Shown piece by piece: positions 4,692 through 5,557 of a stretch of 5,557 bases of DNA. The notes beneath the pieces are model-generated. The model saw only the letters and a list, made by a program, of their open reading frames with translations. It was not told where the DNA came from and did not search any database. A program made the translations under genes and the position numbers. Origin of the DNA: Desulfobacteraceae bacterium. GTDB taxonomy: Bacteria > Desulfobacterota > DSM-4660 > Desulfatiglandales > B25-G16. Location: NCBI GenBank assembly GCA_030615565.1, contig JAUWZC010000155.1:1-5557 (forward strand). Reading direction: 5' to 3'. Numbering within the stretch: position 1 is the stretch's first letter; each line of letters begins with the position of its first letter.

Positions 4692-5557
4692 ATGCAACAT
4701 CTCTGGATTAAAGACATCAAGGAAAATGCTAAGGTTGAAGGAAATTATCTGGTTAAGAGCAAGTCGGTTGGTCAAACAAGGCAGGGAAATCCATTTCTCA
4801 CCCTCACCTTAGGTGATAGGACAGGCACGATTGAGGCCAGAGTCTGGGATAGGGTTGAAGAGATATCAACTCAATTTAAAGAAGGTAATATTGTTACCAT
4901 AACCGGACAGGCAAGCACCTATAGGAACCAGGTTCAAATCCAGATACATGAGCTAAAACAGAATAAATCCCCTGTTGATCCCACAATCTTTCAGGAATCT
5001 ACCCCCAAAGATATAACACACATGCTTTCAGATCTAAAAAAATTGGCTAAACAGATACAAAATAGGCATCTCAGACCACTAATAGATTCCTTTATGGCTG
5101 ATCATCACTTTGTCGCACAATTTAAAAAAGCACCGGCAGCAAAAAATTTCCACCATAGTTATCTTGGAGGACTCCTTGAACATACCCTCTCTGTTTCTCA
5201 GATGGCAGTACTGGTGAGCGAGCATTATCCTGCCTTAGATTGTGATCTTCTTTTATCCGGAGCCATACTTCATGATATAGGGAAAATTGAAGAGCTCATC
5301 TTTGATCTGAATATAGAATACTCAGATAAGGGAAGGCTCTTGGGGCATATTGTTTTAGGTGTTATGATGGTTGAGGAAAAATTAAAATCTCTAAAAGATT
5401 TCCCCTCCGAACTTGCCCTTCGTCTCAAGCACCTTATCCTAAGCCATCATGGTGAATTTGACTTTGGATCTCCAAAAAGGCCAAAATTTTTAGAGGCCTT
5501 TGCCCTTCATCTCATAGATGACATGGATGCCAAGATCAATGGATTAAACAGGCTCTT
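4692..5557 (+). CDS. OB-fold/HD-domain protein of the YhaM 3'-5' exoribonuclease family (3' end cut off)
   Basis: The frame stays open from the ATG at 4692 to the window edge, giving 288 codons with no stop. Residues about 10-90 form an OB-fold nucleic-acid-binding domain (LTLTLGDRTGTIEARVWD at 36-53, GNIVTITGQASTYRNQVQI at 65-83). Residues about 150-285 form an HD metal-dependent phosphohydrolase domain: HHSYLGGLLEHTLSV (154-168), the HD pair His194-Asp195 in AILHDIGKIEEL, His219 in LLGH, and SHHGEFDFGSP (251-261), ending in LHLIDDMDAK (272-281). This order matches Bacillus YhaM (about 314 residues), a Mn2+-dependent 3'-5' exoribonuclease also active on single-stranded DNA, so only a few dozen residues should be missing. 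The ribosome site is weak (TAGG at 4681-4684). An in-frame stop directly before the ATG (4689-4691) excludes an earlier start. Exonuclease activity is inferred from the family. Confidence 0.9.
   Translation, partial: MQHLWIKDIKENAKVEGNYLVKSKSVGQTRQGNPFLTLTLGDRTGTIEARVWDRVEEISTQFKEGNIVTITGQASTYRNQVQIQIHELKQNKSPVDPTIFQESTPKDITHMLSDLKKLAKQIQNRHLRPLIDSFMADHHFVAQFKKAPAAKNFHHSYLGGLLEHTLSVSQMAVLVSEHYPALDCDLLLSGAILHDIGKIEELIFDLNIEYSDKGRLLGHIVLGVMMVEEKLKSLKDFPSELALRLKHLILSHHGEFDFGSPKRPKFLEAFALHLIDDMDAKINGLNRL

Overview
The window carries six genes, all on the + strand: five complete and one cut off at the right edge. Protein content (a DUF484-type sensor fused to GGDEF, a YhaM-like OB/HD protein, an aspartokinase-like ACT protein and a divergent aldo/keto reductase), base composition of roughly 45-48% GC in several genes, and tight AGGAG-type ribosome binding sites suggest an anaerobic Gram-negative bacterium of the Desulfobacterota (deltaproteobacterial) type. 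That placement rests on remembered family distribution, not on a marker gene.

Layout. Positions 1-245 hold no convincing gene. They contain a REP-like palindrome at the left edge, a strong small hairpin at 167-185 and a possible extended -10 promoter just before the first gene. Positions 246-752 encode a free-standing double-ACT protein that looks like the regulatory part of aspartate kinase without the kinase. Positions 867-1679 encode an aldo/keto reductase-fold protein (TTG start) in which the usual catalytic residues cannot be found. A long near-perfect hairpin at 1698-1725 separates it from a markedly AT-rich nitrilase-superfamily gene (1751-2557, TTG start, intact Glu-Lys-Cys triad), which resembles archaeal PaNit/PH0642 nitrilases and may have been transferred in. 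An AT-rich spacer with a plausible sigma-70 promoter leads to an endonuclease/exonuclease/phosphatase-family hydrolase (2677-3564). Next come a DUF484-GGDEF diguanylate cyclase (3653-4672) and, only 19 bases later, an OB-fold plus HD-domain protein of the YhaM exoribonuclease family (from 4692, running off the end).

The genes do not form one recognisable pathway. The only pair with operon-like spacing is the GGDEF protein and the YhaM-like protein, joining a second-messenger synthase to a probable RNA-processing nuclease. The other genes are 71-119 bases apart, with hairpins or possible promoters in some of the gaps. I see no CRISPR array, tRNA, rRNA, insertion sequence or phage gene. I do not see a clear new multi-gene system. 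The most interesting points are the orphan aspartokinase-type sensor, the reductase-fold protein without a catalytic tetrad, the compositionally foreign nitrilase, and the AGDEF cyclase next to an RNase-like gene.
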